A stretch of 64,000 nucleotides of DNA from positions 38,012,120-38,076,119 of the forward strand of contig NC_085141.1 in NCBI RefSeq assembly GCF_024139115.2, given 5' to 3'. Source of the stretch: Armigeres subalbatus. Its lineage: Eukaryota; Arthropoda; Insecta; Diptera; Culicidae. The translations under genes were made by a program, and so were the position numbers. The notes under the pieces were generated by a model. The model saw nothing but the letters and a program-made list of their open reading frames with translations, had not been told where the DNA came from and searched no databases. Shown here piece after piece: positions 1 through 10,850 of the stretch; the stretch's first letter is position 1; every line of letters starts with the position of its first letter.

Positions 1-239
1 AAAAACCGACGCCACTCTATTGAAGATACGCTGCAAGCCATGGAGAGCACTACGTAGACCATAGTTTGTGCGGCGAAAAGGTAGTAAGTAGTAGGTAAGT
101 TATTCCGCAGTTTTCGGTGTTGTGCGTTCATGTTGATTTGTCGCAGAAGAGTGTCACAATCGATTCAACCTTGCAAAATATCGACGACGGTTATTGCTCT
201 GCATACATCCCTTCGGATACGCAGAGGTTCTAAGCTGAT

Positions 240-2480
240 CAGCTGGCAGCGGATCTTGTAGCTAGAAAGTCAAAGTGGGTCCCTCCAGGGAAGGTTGCGG
301 AGTGCGTACCGAATAAATCGACGTTGAACGGATTCGATGCGTTCGACACCGTTGTTGTAGTTCGGACTCCAGACCGCAGAGCAGTATTCCAACGTGGATC
401 GCACGAGTGAGCAATAGAGTGCCTTCAAGCAGTAAATGTCCGTGAAATTCTTCGTCACTTTGATCACAAATCCAAGAGACCTGGATGAAATGTGATGCGA
501 GAAATAGAACCCCGAGATCTTTCACACAGTGCACTCTTTCAATAGTTGCTCCGAACAGGTAGTAGTTAAAGGTGATCGGTTGTTTATGTAGAAAAAGTTA
601 TGATCCAGCATTTTTTCGGTTTAGTCGATTTAGATTGCATCAATGAGCGAAAACATGGATCTGGTCTTGCAGTAAACGACAATCGGCTATTGAGTAGATG
701 CGCAAAAACATTTTAAGATCATCTGCAAATGATGTTGTGATTCAGCTTATCAAATGCTGCAGTTAGATCCATGTAAACAACATCTGTTTGATCACAAGAA
801 GACAGGCAATGCTCTTTTTTAGGAAGACCGACGGCACACCATCAGGTCCCGGTTTGAACGACGTTTTAAGCCGCGCGGCTGCATTCGCTATGGCGTCTAT
901 GTCTACATCGACAGTGTTTGCCGTTTGATTCCTTCAAGGTAAATTACCAGCTGAGCTGGTTATGGAGTCATTGGAGAATAGGTTGCAAATCTCTTGTTGA
1001 GTTGATGCCGTTTCTCCATTATAGACCATGGACGATGGAAGACCTACTTTCTTACGTTGCTCGTTTACATAGTTCCAAAAGGATTTCGGATGGGATTTGA
1101 GCCGTCGCTGTATCCTTCGCTGGTAACGTTGAAAATAGAAACGACTTAACCGTTTGTATTCATGGTTCAACCTGGCATAATGGTATTTCAAGGGAAGAGT
1201 ACGAAACTTGAAGAACCTCGTTAGGGCGGCCTTTTTCGTCCTATCCAGCAAACGGAGATCATTTGTCATCCACTGAACCCTGGAGTAAGATCGAGCATTT
1301 TTTTCGACATGCATGTCAATGACATATGTCAAGAACTGAGAAAAAGTTTGTGCAGCGATATTTGCGTCGGCCGGGTCAAGGATACGCTGCCAATCCAAGT
1401 CAGACAGCACCTCGGCAATACTGCAGTAATCCGCCTTGCGAAAAAAACATATGATACAGCCGTTGAGGTAGCAACGAATTCATAGACGTCGTCGTTCTCA
1501 AATCCAATTACTAGAGAAGGATGGTGAGGGACAGTCTTGACCAAAGGAGCGGGTGCGGTGGAGTACCGTGCATACGTGCCAGTACTGTTGTTATCCAGCA
1601 CCCTGAGAGCTTCTGATCAGGGCGTAGGAAACCGTTGTGAGTTGGAATCCATGCAATGCCTGCAAGGTTGAAGAAGCCCAAAACAATGATTTCATCGCTG
1701 GGAGATGTGATTGATCGGAAATGCGTGTCAATGTGTTCCAAGTCTCGAGTTCGGTCTGGAGGAATGTACACCGCACAAATAAACAGTTTACAGCCTCCGA
1801 GCTGAATAGCTACCCAAACCTGCTCCACTGTATTGAACGAATCATCTTCGATTACTGTCGCTTTCAGCCTGGTACTTACAGCGATTATGATATCACCTCC
1901 TGTCAATTTTCTGCTGTTATTCGAGTTTCGATCAAATCGAAAAATTTCGTACCCATTTCCGAAACCGTATCTTTAAATTATGTGAAAGTCAAGCCAAGTC
2001 TCGTTCAAAAATTATGACATCATAGCAATGATTCATGACCGCTAGTCGATAGTCTTCCACTAGGCCATTCATTGCGCCAACGTTCTGGTAGTACAATGAC
2101 GTCCGATTTCGGGCGAGGGGCTGTTGCTCTGGAAATCGGGATAATATCAGGAAGAGAGGCGATGGTTGATTGATCGTACTTGCCGGTAGTAGGAATTCGG
2201 GAGAAATAGGGGCTTCCTTAAGGCTTGTGATATTGAAGCGTCTCGGTATCCAATTAGCGTCAGACTTGGATTAGCTTGATGGAGTTCCATTGTAAACGAC
2301 AATCAATTCAGAGCAAGAATTGTTCGGAATAATAGCGTATCTGCCTGCAGAAGGAGCTCTGAAGACCCCGTCTCTCAACTCAAACGCAGGACCGGAATGG
2401 CTGAAAGTCGCTGTCCGGAGGGCCTCGACTGCGATGAGAAAGTTAGGGGCTTCCTCATAGCTAGGGGCAAGAGTGCATCC
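240..2480 (-). pseudogene. Decayed non-LTR retrotransposon (LINE family A)
   Basis: Reading the minus strand from 2480 to 240 gives the order endonuclease, linker, reverse transcriptase, as in an APE-type LINE ORF2. The endonuclease start (YYQNVGAMNGLVEDYRL) lies near 2030-2110. A longer endonuclease block is at 1511-1906, where the usual GDFN motif reads GFFN. The linker is open at 934-1410. RT signatures follow: KPGPDGVP near 829-860, YMDLTAAFD (catalytic Asp) near 741-780, and the C-terminal block YCSLVRSTLEYCSAVW at 270-467. The distance between the first two RT motifs is far too short, so part of the RT has been deleted. Frameshifts and stops separate all blocks, so the copy is dead. The clade (Jockey/I/R1 group) is not resolved here. 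Confidence 0.85.
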
Positions 2481-3100
2481 CGGTATACAGCATAAAAACA
2501 GTTATTGATGGCTCAGCTCGACTGTGCTTAGGGGACTGGGCAGCCTATTATTATCTTATGGCACATTTGAAACAGCGAAAATCTGGAATGTAAATTATCT
2601 TTACTTCAGACAGTGCAACTTTTTCTGGTCCCTCCAATATATACATTTTGGACATCTTAAATTTCATCTGTTCAAATATAAATTTTCCAGTTCTGCTGTT
2701 CAATTGAGACGAAGAAAAGTCTGATGTTTGGATTGGCATATATCAAAAAGAATATTCCTGCGTTTTCACAATTTTGACATATTATATTCGTTCTGAAATG
2801 TTCAGCTAAGCATACTTTAAAAAGTAACGCATTTTAATACTTGCTTTCTTGCACAAAACGATTCAGATAAAATCTTATCTCAGCATCGTTATTTTCTTAT
2901 AGGAAGCTTTTCAAATTAAACCCTAGACCGCTGCTTATACGGAATGGGTCTACGGAAAATTTGATTAAATTACCGAAGTAAATTTGGCAGCTGATAGCTT
3001 GGATATCAATCATGACGTCATGCTCGTTTGGCAACACTAACTAACAGTTGCAAGTTTGGCTAAACACGCCTTTGCCTCAGCTCGTCTACGGAATCTATCC
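2481..3100. other. AT-rich stretch without recognised gene
   Basis: Only short open frames of about 60 codons on both strands, with no motif I recognise. It may be the untranslated 5' part of the adjacent LINE followed by intron DNA of the LDLa gene. Confidence 0.4.
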
Positions 3101-3343
3101 AGTTTTCCGCGAGCACTAATGGCCGCCAGTGCGGGTTAGTTTCTGATTTGACGTCTGTGGAGGTCAACTGCTCCCACCGCTCAGATTTTGACCAATATTG
3201 CATATAAGAAGATGCTGATTAAGTGAATTCAAGCCTTTTTATATACACATTGATCAAAATGCTCGAACGGTGGGTACAGTTAACCGTCAAATCAGAGACT
3301 AACCCGCAGGCAAGCTGGCGGCCATTACCACTCGCGGAAAACT
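3101..3343. mobile_element. Foldback/MITE-like inverted repeat, 243 bp
   Basis: The left arm starting AGTTTTCCGCGAG at 3101 matches the reverse complement of CTCGCGGAAAACT ending at 3343. The match continues inward through AATGGCCGCCAG, the GCGGGTTAGT block, CTGATTTGAC and CCCACCG, so each arm is about 95 bp with indels and the loop is about 50 bp. There is no coding capacity. The structure fits a non-autonomous inverted-repeat element in intron or flanking DNA of the LDLa gene. I see no convincing target duplication. Confidence 0.7.
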
Positions 3344-3949
3344 GAATATTGTTTATACTCCGTACTGCTCAATTGAAGGAATTTCAGTAGCGGAATCATT
3401 CCGTGACCAATGCGTGTCCTATCTATTTGCACAGTACTTATCAGCAGTGTACTAGCCTTAATACGTACTTTTCGAAATCCAATTTTGTTCCACCTCGCGG
3501 CACCAATTTCAAGACTGCAGCAAGGAGCAGCTGTCATCTTGTTATTCTACACTTGCTGCGACGCAGCCAAGCTAAAATAGAAGGATGAAAGTAGTTATTT
3601 TCTTCTTGGTTGAGATTGGTGATTCTGAAAATGCGTGGATAAAATTTATATATATTTAATATTCATTTTATTCATTTGGATTCTGGACAGTTTTACCTTA
3701 ATGCAGGACAATTTTATTCTCTTAAAGCCCAGTTGATTTAAGTTTAGCAATTCAATAAGTAATGCCAGGGATGTCAATCAAAATACACAAAGGTCCAAAT
3801 CATCTTGGTTGCCCTACAATCGATAGGTAACATAACCATATATGTTATTGCTTCCATCATTGATCCATTATACTTTTCTGATTCCAGCTGAAAATGACAA
3901 TTACTAACATCGCGTTTATATCCCTTCTCCTACCACTATTTTTTCACAG
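3344..3949. other. Intron or flank upstream of first LDLa exon
   Basis: AT-rich, no recognisable coding block. The last 30 bases form a pyrimidine-rich tract ending TTTTTTCACAG, a good splice acceptor for the exon at 3950. Confidence 0.5.
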
Positions 3950-4069
3950 AAACCAACTGTTCGGACGATAAGTTTCGCTGCAAAAGTGGTCGTTGCATCC
4001 CGAAGCACTGGCAGTGCGACGGCGAGAATGACTGCTCCGACGGGTCCGACGAGGATTCGGAAAAGTGTC
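3950..4069 (+). CDS. Exon encoding an LDL-receptor class A repeat (lipoprotein-receptor/LRP-type gene)
   Basis: This 120-bp exon lies between an acceptor (AG at 3948-3949) and a donor GTAAGT starting at 4070. It begins with two bases completing a codon (phase 1) and ends one base into a codon (phase 1), so it is a symmetrical module exon, the usual arrangement for LDLa repeats. The translation carries six cysteines in the order TNC, FRC, GRC, WQC, NDC, EKC. The acidic calcium-binding block is [13 protein letters not shown]. In the family this module binds ligand in extracellular receptors that take up lipoproteins or other proteins. Which receptor (LDLR-like, LRP or vitellogenin receptor) cannot be decided from two modules. 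No start codon, signal peptide or membrane segment is in view. Confidence 0.93.
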
Positions 4070-4268
4070 GTAAGTACCCGATAATGCTCAGTTGCGTTCT
4101 GTTCCTGTGTGCATAGCTTCAGGCGAAAGCTGTTTCGCTTTATTACTCTCTTGTATGCGCTTTGTCACCGTGTTTTAATTGCGTTTTTTCCTCCTTCTAT
4201 GCTTTTCCCTCCTGCACGTATGCTTTGGTGAATGTGATGCACGTGTGCCTTTGTAACGCTTCCGACAG

Positions 4269-4388
4269 TCATTAAAACCTGCCCCTACAACGAGGTCATG
4301 TGCAAAAGCGGTGACCGCTGCATCCCACGGGCCTGGCTCTGCGATCGGGAAACGGACTGTCCCGATGCATCCGACGAGAAGGATTGCA
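4269..4388 (+). CDS. Second LDL-receptor class A exon of the same gene
   Basis: A second 120-bp phase 1-1 exon, separated from the first by a 199-bp intron (4070-4268). The acceptor is CCGACAG ending at 4268; the donor GTAAGAAT starts at 4389. Splicing keeps the frame. The codon at the junction is CTC (Leu), followed by [11 protein letters not shown]. Six cysteines are present (KTC, VMC, DRC, WLC, TDC, KDC), with calcium-site residues [13 protein letters not shown]. Equal lengths and phases indicate an array of exon-encoded LDLa modules. Reading continues past the donor only into intron sequence. I found no third LDLa exon downstream, so the next exon lies beyond a long intron or outside the window. 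Confidence 0.93.
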
Positions 4389-6495
4389 GTAAGAATTCAC
4401 GTTTCCCAGGCACTGTAGAATGGAAAATCTTCTCTTTCAATTATATCATGTTAGCTTTCAGCTCACTTTATTTCGGACGGTCTTTTCAGCAATGCTGCGC
4501 TTCAGTTCCGATTGTCTGACGTGAAAATGATTTGCCAGACCAATCAGAACCCAATTTGATACTACCGTTCTCTGTTTTTTGGGAGCATTCGTCAAGCGAG
4601 ACATTGCTAGTAGTGCTCGGCGCCAATGATAAAATTACACAGCGAGCAGCAGTCAATTACAATCACGCAAAGGGTTTCCCAACCTGTTTTATTATTAATC
4701 ACTTTTGAAGATTGAAGGGAACTCATGAAGCTGATAAACACTCACAGAGGGCTTTGTGATAAGTTTATTTCGATTGCGACCGTCGAATATCAGCAAAAAA
4801 AAAAATCACGACATTCAAGGTGTTTCGATGCAAAAAGATTGATCATAGTTATTCCAGCAACCTTCATCTGCTACAACCCCAACCATAGCAGGATCCGGTC
4901 CGGTTCATATCCGCTTAACTTTCCTGGCCCGGTTGGTTCAGACCAGACGAGGTGCAATGCAACTGTATCTGCACACTGCCTCGCTTTGATCGAAACGAGC
5001 CCTGTCGCCTCCGGTAATCAGCAATGTAAATCGTCATTATACGCCTGAAAGGTATGCAATGCACCGAGCAGAAGTACTCGCTCGATGCTAATGAAGTGTA
5101 TCCTATCAGGCGCTTTGTTTCTACTTCGAAGGGGATCACTAAGGGATGGGCATTAAAAAGTTAGCTGAATGTTGGCCAAGGCTGGCTGAGAGGGCTTCCA
5201 ACAGCTAGTTGTGCGTCAGAGCTCTGCTCGAGGAAATTTACTGCTTCATCAAGTCAGGCCGGTAGACGAGATTTTGTGCTAATCAACTTATCTGAAACTC
5301 ATTAAGTAGTGCGGTGGTTAGGTGAGCTTCTGTTGCACATTTATCAAAAACGATCGTAACATAGAGGAATTGTTCTAAAAGAAAACCCTAAAAATGCTAT
5401 CAAACTAAGTAAGTATTTGACTTCGTGAACGAAATTGCGAAGCACTTTATCAATTTACAATTAGAAAACGTGCTTCATTATCCACTGCATCATCTCAAGA
5501 CGTTCCCCATTCTGACGATTATCCCAAGTTAAAAGAATCATTACGCTCAAACGTGGTATCAAATCCAATCAAAACATTATGCATTGGCGCTGAACCATAG
5601 CTGTTCGAGGAATTATCTGAACATATAACGAGCCAAGGAAGCAAGTTTAATGTTACAAGGATGTAAACTAAGGAATGCCTATCCACAATTATGAATGGTC
5701 TGGATTTTAATGTAACCAATATTGTGATCGTAGATCAAGGATCGAAAAACAATAACAACTAATTTTTTAGCTTTTTGGTGTTGGCAGTAGCTGGATTGTA
5801 CTTCTGTGATCTTCATTAAGCTTTATTTCTATTACATCAAAACCTATTATCTAAAAAGTTCCTGTGTTGTTTCGAAAACTGCTAAAAATTCCTTAGAAGC
5901 TGTCGTCTTTGTCCCAGAAGCTTAGGAAATAATGCTCGAGTTGACTTCCTTTTCAGGCAATATTCACATCTTCTACGATGTCCACAATCAGACTGTTGTA
6001 TTCCGTTGATAAGGCTGTTTTCGCAACTTGTTAGGTAAAGCCCCTACATCATGTTGCTCAAAAAACGCCGGTCGGCAGTTGGCAGTCTCATCGATGAACT
6101 TCACCGTTGGCTGCATAAATTTGACACTGCTTGATGCAACAAATAAATTATGATTTCACACATTTCGTGTCGAATTACCATTTACTCATAACACTTGATA
6201 GTTTCACTGCTAAACCTCTTACCTGGAAGACTACGTGCTCCAGCTAGTATGTGAGCAATTCTCTGTGAAATCAAGGTCGATTTATTTTGTTTTTTTGATT
6301 TCCTGAAATTTTGCATACACTGATCTTAAATATATGGATCACTTTGTAAAAATTAAATAAAATAATTAAAGTTTTAGGTAACCATTATGTGAAAAAAATA
6401 TACTCAGAAAAATATATGAAGCTCTTTTAGTGGAATGTATTCAACCGTCTAAGACGAATTAAGTACTCTGCTCTCCATTTAATTCCACCAATTAA
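4389..6495. other. Probable intron of the LDLa gene, no recognised coding
   Basis: AT-rich sequence with only short open frames, none with recognisable motifs or good splice contexts. Assignment as intron assumes the gene continues downstream. Confidence 0.45.
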
Positions 6496-6608
6496 TTTTC
6501 GATATCTTTCAGATACGTATTTCGACCACAACTGTATGGTGCAAGTCGAGTCAAGAGAGACACTGAGACGACCACATAGTTGTGGTCGAAGTATTCTGAA
6601 TATCGAAA
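6496..6608. mobile_element. Hairpin repeat with CAGATACGTATTTCGACCAC arms
   Basis: The left arm (TTTCGATATCTTTCAGATACG, continuing into ATTTCGACCACAACTGTATGG) pairs with the right arm GACCACATAGTTGTGGTCG and onward to ATATCGAAATAATGG. Half-copies of the same sequence recur at 51905-51952 (reverse orientation) and 58340-58412. They share the flanking block TTAATTCCACCAATTA, so this is a dispersed repeat family rather than a chance hairpin. Confidence 0.7.
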
Positions 6609-6923
6609 TAATGGAGATAAATGAGTAAATACTATACTGTGAAAAAAAATGTTAAATCGAAGAAAAAAACTTGAAATGGATTTTCTCAAATACGAATTTT
6701 TAATATTTTTATTTTTTAAATGTTGTACAGGCAATATATGCACTTTTTTTGCTATGGGTCATAATGGAGAAATGATGTATGAAAAAGTTATATTTTTTAA
6801 ATTGAGATGGTTTTCAAATATTTTTTACGTTTTATCGACTCGATTTTGAAAGTACGTAAAATTAACAATGGAAAGGTGCACCAATTCTTTTAAATCTATT
6901 GTCTACAGCGGTTATAAGATAAA

Positions 6924-7132
6924 ATACCGTCGTCAGGTGACAATGGGTCAAATGGGGGTGAGAATGGGTCACTTTTCACCACTTAAATTGCTTGTAGAAT
7001 AGATTGAATGTATCTGAGGGCAAGAAGCTAAAATATAAGACCTTTTGAACGATTTTGCTCTATGACCTTTAGACAGCCGGTGAGACGATGCCCATTCTCA
7101 CCCCAGACCCATTGTCACCCCGATGGCGGTAT
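6924..7132. mobile_element. MITE-like inverted repeat, 209 bp
   Basis: The left end ATACCGTCGTCAGGTGACAA, continuing TGGGTCAAATGGGGGTGAG, matches the reverse complement of the right end, which finishes CCCATTGTCACCCCGATGGC then GGTAT. The arms are about 45 bp around a 120-bp non-coding core. This fits a small non-autonomous DNA element. No clear target duplication. Confidence 0.65.
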
Positions 7133-7419
7133 ACCGATTTTTCAAATTTTCAGTCGTTTTCGAATGTTTTTCGAATCTATTCAACCTAGAATCGAATTTT
7201 ACTGAGCCGTTGATATTTATTGACAAATGCTAGTAATGGAGCAGTGGTTGGCCATTTCATGGAGTTCTATACATTCCGAGTGCCGTTACGTTGGGATATG
7301 GATACTCAGGTAATGTGTAACAGTGTAAATTCGGCCATATCGTCAGGCTCGTATAGCACTGAAGCTGACAATATGGCGCTCTCGAATTCCAAGGTGTCGG
7401 CGATCCGTGCTGAGGGATG
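7133..7419. other. No recognised gene
   Basis: AT-rich then mixed sequence between a small inverted-repeat element and a LINE remnant. No supported coding. Confidence 0.4.
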
Positions 7420-8285
7420 AATGACCTGTGAAACAATTAGCCAGGTCGTTAACGGGCCTGGAGGTTCTACAGAGTGAGGGCTGCTTCGACGAGAAGCGGG
7501 TGGCAGTGGGTGGTACCCACACACCCCAAGTGGTGTACATGTGGCACGCGAACGAATGCGCCCACGCTCGCCAAGTCGTTTTGCCAACCTCGCTGGCTGC
7601 GCTCCGCTGCCTCGTACCTGCGGGGAAGGGAACACCACCAGGGTTGCTGTCCGGCATTCTTGCAACATGTCTCCTTCGTACCCTTGGCTTTAACTACCTT
7701 CTGGATACTGGGTTCGCTGTAGAGCTAAGGCTCGTGGTTCATTCTTCGCCGCCACCACCGTCTTCTTGCGCGCCGCCAAAGATGATCCTGAACACCGTTG
7801 CAAATCTTTCTCGAGCATTGTCCATGTTTCGTTCCGTAGGGGACTACTAGCGTCTTGTACATACCACATTTGGTGCAGTGGCAGATATCTTTTTGACCGC
7901 AGTTTCTTCTGGGCCAGTAGGCCCGCTTCCACAGATGATGCGCCTTCGTTTTCACGACTAACGTTGTTGTCAGCCGTTAGCAAGGATCCGAGTGAACAAT
8001 TCCTCGACCATCGAAGGTATCCCCGTCTATCGTAACACTGCTTCCTAGGCGGGCCCTGTCACGCTGGTTCCGCCCACAAGCATGTACTTTGTCTTTGCGC
8101 ATTCACCACCATTCAACTTTTGTTGCTTCACGTTTCAGGCGGGTGTACAGTTCTGCCACCTTTGCAAAGTTCGGCCGACAATGTCCATAGCGAAACAAAT
8201 AAATTGACTGGATCTTTTGTACACCGGCTGTATCCCGGCTCTCCGTATGACACCTTCTAGCGCAATGTTGAACAAAGGCAACAAT
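7420..8285 (-). pseudogene. LINE family B remnant (reverse transcriptase C-terminal half)
   Basis: Minus-strand blocks, 5' to 3': FNIALEGVIRRAGIQ (8140-8285), LLTADNNVSRE then QKKLRSKR (7870-7985), NETWTMLEKDLQR (7800-7835), RRRMNHEP (7725-7750), then a degenerate MPDSNPGG block near 7640. The order matches the RT palm/thumb and C-terminal region of LINE family B, which also occurs at 45360-45766 and 52930-53385. Several frameshifts are needed to join the blocks. Upstream the RT is cut off exactly where the TTGG repeat array begins, so the rest of the gene is missing. Confidence 0.8.
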
Positions 8286-9236
8286 CCATCACTTTGATTT
8301 GGTTTGGTTGGTTTGGATTCGATTTGGATTGGTTTGGATTGGTTGGATTGAGTTTGGATTGGTTTGATGGTTGGTTGGTTTGGTTGGTTGGATTGGTTGG
8401 TTGGTTTGGATTGGATTTGGTTGGTTGGTTGGATTGGTTGGATTGGTTTGGATTGGTTTGGATTGGTTTGGATTGGATTTGGTTGGTTGGTTGGTTGGTT
8501 GGTTTGGTTGGTTGGTTGGTTGGTTGGTTGGTTGGTTTGGATTGGTTTGGATTGGTTTGGTTGGTTTGGTTGGTTTGGTTGGTTTGGATTGGTTTGGATT
8601 GGTTTGGTTGGTTTGGTTGGTTTGGTTGGTTTGGATTGGTTTGGATTGGTTTGGATTGGTTTGGTTGGTTTGATTGGTTGGATTGGTTTGGATTGGTTTG
8701 GTTGGTTTGGATTGGTTTGGTATTGGTTTGGATTGGTTTGGATTGGTTTGGTTGGTTTGGTTGGTTTGGATTGGTTTGGTTGGTTTGGTTGGTTTGGTAT
8801 TGGTTTGGATGGTTTGGTTGGTTGGATTGGTTTGGTTGGTTTGATTGGTTTGGTTGGTTTGGTTGGTTGATTGGTTTGGTTGGTTTGGATTGGTTTGGTT
8901 GGTTTGGTTGGTTTGGTTGGTTTGGATTGGTTTGGTTGATTGGTTTGGATTGGTTTGGATTGGTTTGGTTTGGTTTGGTTTGGTTTGGTTTGGTTTGGAT
9001 TTGGATTGGTTTGGTTTGGTTTGGGTTGGTTGGTTGGTTTGGTTTGGTTGGTTTGGTTTGGGTTTTGGTTGGTTTTGGTTTGGTTTGGTTTGTGTGTGTT
9101 GTGTTTGGTTTGGTTGGGTTTGTTTGGTTGTTTGGTTGTTTTGTTGTTGTGTTGGTTGTTGGTTTGATTTGTTTGATGGTATGGTTTGGTGTTATGTGGG
9201 ATGTGTTGTTGGGTTGTGGTTGGATTGGGGAGTGGC
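8286..9236 (+). repeat. GT-only TTGG/TTTGG/ATTGG tandem array
   Basis: About 950 bp made almost only of GG doublets spaced by TT, TTT or ATT. Typical words are GGTTTGGATTGG and GGTTGGTTTGGTTGG. The plus strand has practically no C except near the edges. Because these words rarely form stops, long open frames exist on both strands (333 codons on plus, 379 on minus), but they are low-complexity translations (Trp/Gly/Leu/Phe or Asn/Gln/Pro/Thr/Lys). The array ends in the assembly gap, so its true length is unknown. Confidence 0.95.
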
Positions 9237-9261
9237 NNNNNNNNNNNNNNNNNNNNNNNNN
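9237..9261. other. Assembly gap, 25 N
   Basis: Twenty-five ambiguous bases directly at the right end of the TTGG array. The size is probably a placeholder and sequence here is likely missing or collapsed. Confidence 0.98.
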
Positions 9262-9769
9262 AGAAGTTACGCATTGCTACTCCGTGATTGATTAGAACTT
9301 GTGAAATTGCACAGGAACCAATTGAATGGAGCTTGATTTAGCTATCATTCTCAATGCAGGATTTCGGAAATTCAATCATTTTACTAAGTCAATTACGTGC
9401 CGCGTCCACAGGTCACATGGGAAGGAATATTAGTTCAATTTCGTTGCTACTAGAGACCAGTATCTTCGCATCTCCACGATAGTCTTAGGATAGGATATTG
9501 TGTTAGTATGAAGGATATATTATCTGGATTCACTTTGGTAAGTGATGCGATCTATGGATAGGAATATATGAATGAGAATTAGAAGTACTAGAGTAATGAA
9601 AGTATTAAAGGAATTCTAATGAGATTCATTTTTTACAATTAGAATTTGAATGCTATTGATTCTAATACCACGCACATGTCTACACACCATCGCTACCCGC
9701 ACATCAACTCATAATTCTTACTTGTATGAGGCCCGCACGATATCAGCGACCGTTATAGCATTCCCCAGA
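9262..9769. other. No recognised gene
   Basis: Unique-looking AT-rich sequence after the gap. No open frame of note. Confidence 0.4.
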
Positions 9770-9891
9770 CAACACAAGATCAGATGATGTCCATAAGATG
9801 CTAAAGTGGAGGCCATATAGGTACATCCCCATACAACATGTACGTATATCGCTCCACTTTAGCATCTTTATGTTGCATACATTTTGTGTTG
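9770..9891. repeat. 122-bp imperfect palindrome (hairpin)
   Basis: A perfect 16-bp stem, AAGATGCTAAAGTGGA (9795-9810) with TCCACTTTAGCATCTT (9853-9868), sits in a longer imperfect stem. That stem runs from CAACACAA at 9770 to TTGTGTTG ending at 9891 and inward to GTAC/GTAC. It may be a small MITE or a hairpin RNA precursor. Confidence 0.6.
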
Positions 9892-10362
9892 ATTGGGTCG
9901 TATGGGTACAAATGAATACCAATCTATTTTTACATTTTATTCACTGCTACTAAGTAACAGGCGCGCTTTTTATAACAATTTATATTTAGAATCATACTTT
10001 AGCAATGAGAATTTGATTTGCAAAGAGATTGAGTTTATGATTAACGAAATTATCGAATAGGAAATTGAAAGGGCCATGGATCAAAACTCCTTAATCTCCT
10101 GCTTATGAGGCAGAAGCAGTGAGACAAGGCCACCAAGCACCCTATTACCAAAATTTTATACAAGAGAATATTTATCCGAAAATATTTTTATTCAAAGTGC
10201 AAATAGGGATGGCGACAGTTCAATCAAAACGATGCGCAGTAGCGAAATCGGAGGTGCCTTCAGCGATTTGACGGTAATTATCCCGATTACTGACATATTA
10301 ATGGTTAAAAACAGCAAAGATTGCAATTTAACCTGACAAATTGTTATTTGGTAATAGAAATA
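9892..10362. other. No recognised gene
   Basis: AT-rich, no coding block or repeat I recognise. Confidence 0.4.
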
Positions 10363-10850
10363 GGTAAAGTGCCCAATAGTGGACCCTCATCAATAGTGGA
10401 CCCTCCAGACATTTTTTCATTATTACAGCAAAATGGAAACATTTTCCTATGAAATTCCATCGGGTCCTATGATTTGATTACATGCATTGAAAATGCATGG
10501 AAAGTAAAATTGGATTTTTTAATAGAAAAAAACACAAGAGTGTCCATTGTAGGAATATTTTGGAGACCATAATATGGAAGAAGAACGTCCTGAACCTGAA
10601 AATCAAATGAAGTGTCGGCTTAGGGAAGCAATTCTATTATGGACCCCCAGGGGTCTACTATAGGGCATATTTAGCTGACTTACAATGTTAATTTCAATGA
10701 ATAATCGTATTTGAGGTTTTATGATGTATCGTGAAGAGGAGATGCAGAGCTTGGTAATATAACACGCAAATAATTATTTTAAAAATTTCCACCCGTATGC
10801 CAGGAACAGCAAAATTACGCTACTAGGGGTCCACTATTGGGCTTTTTACC
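10363..10850. mobile_element. MITE with ~28-bp terminal inverted repeats
   Basis: The left end GGTAAAGTGCCCAATAGTGG (10363 onward) is matched by the right end AGGGGTCCACTATTGGGC then TTTTTACC, ending at 10850. The GTGGACCCTC word is repeated just inside the left end. A related palindromic block (TATGGACCCCCAGGGGTC) lies inside near 10638-10660. The 488 bp has no coding capacity. Target duplications are not clear. Confidence 0.75.

Noticed and set aside
8135..9295. Minus 379-codon and plus 333-codon frames across the TTGG array, the former joined to reverse-transcriptase residues
   Set aside because: Translation of a GT repeat, running through an assembly gap and accidentally in frame with a LINE remnant.
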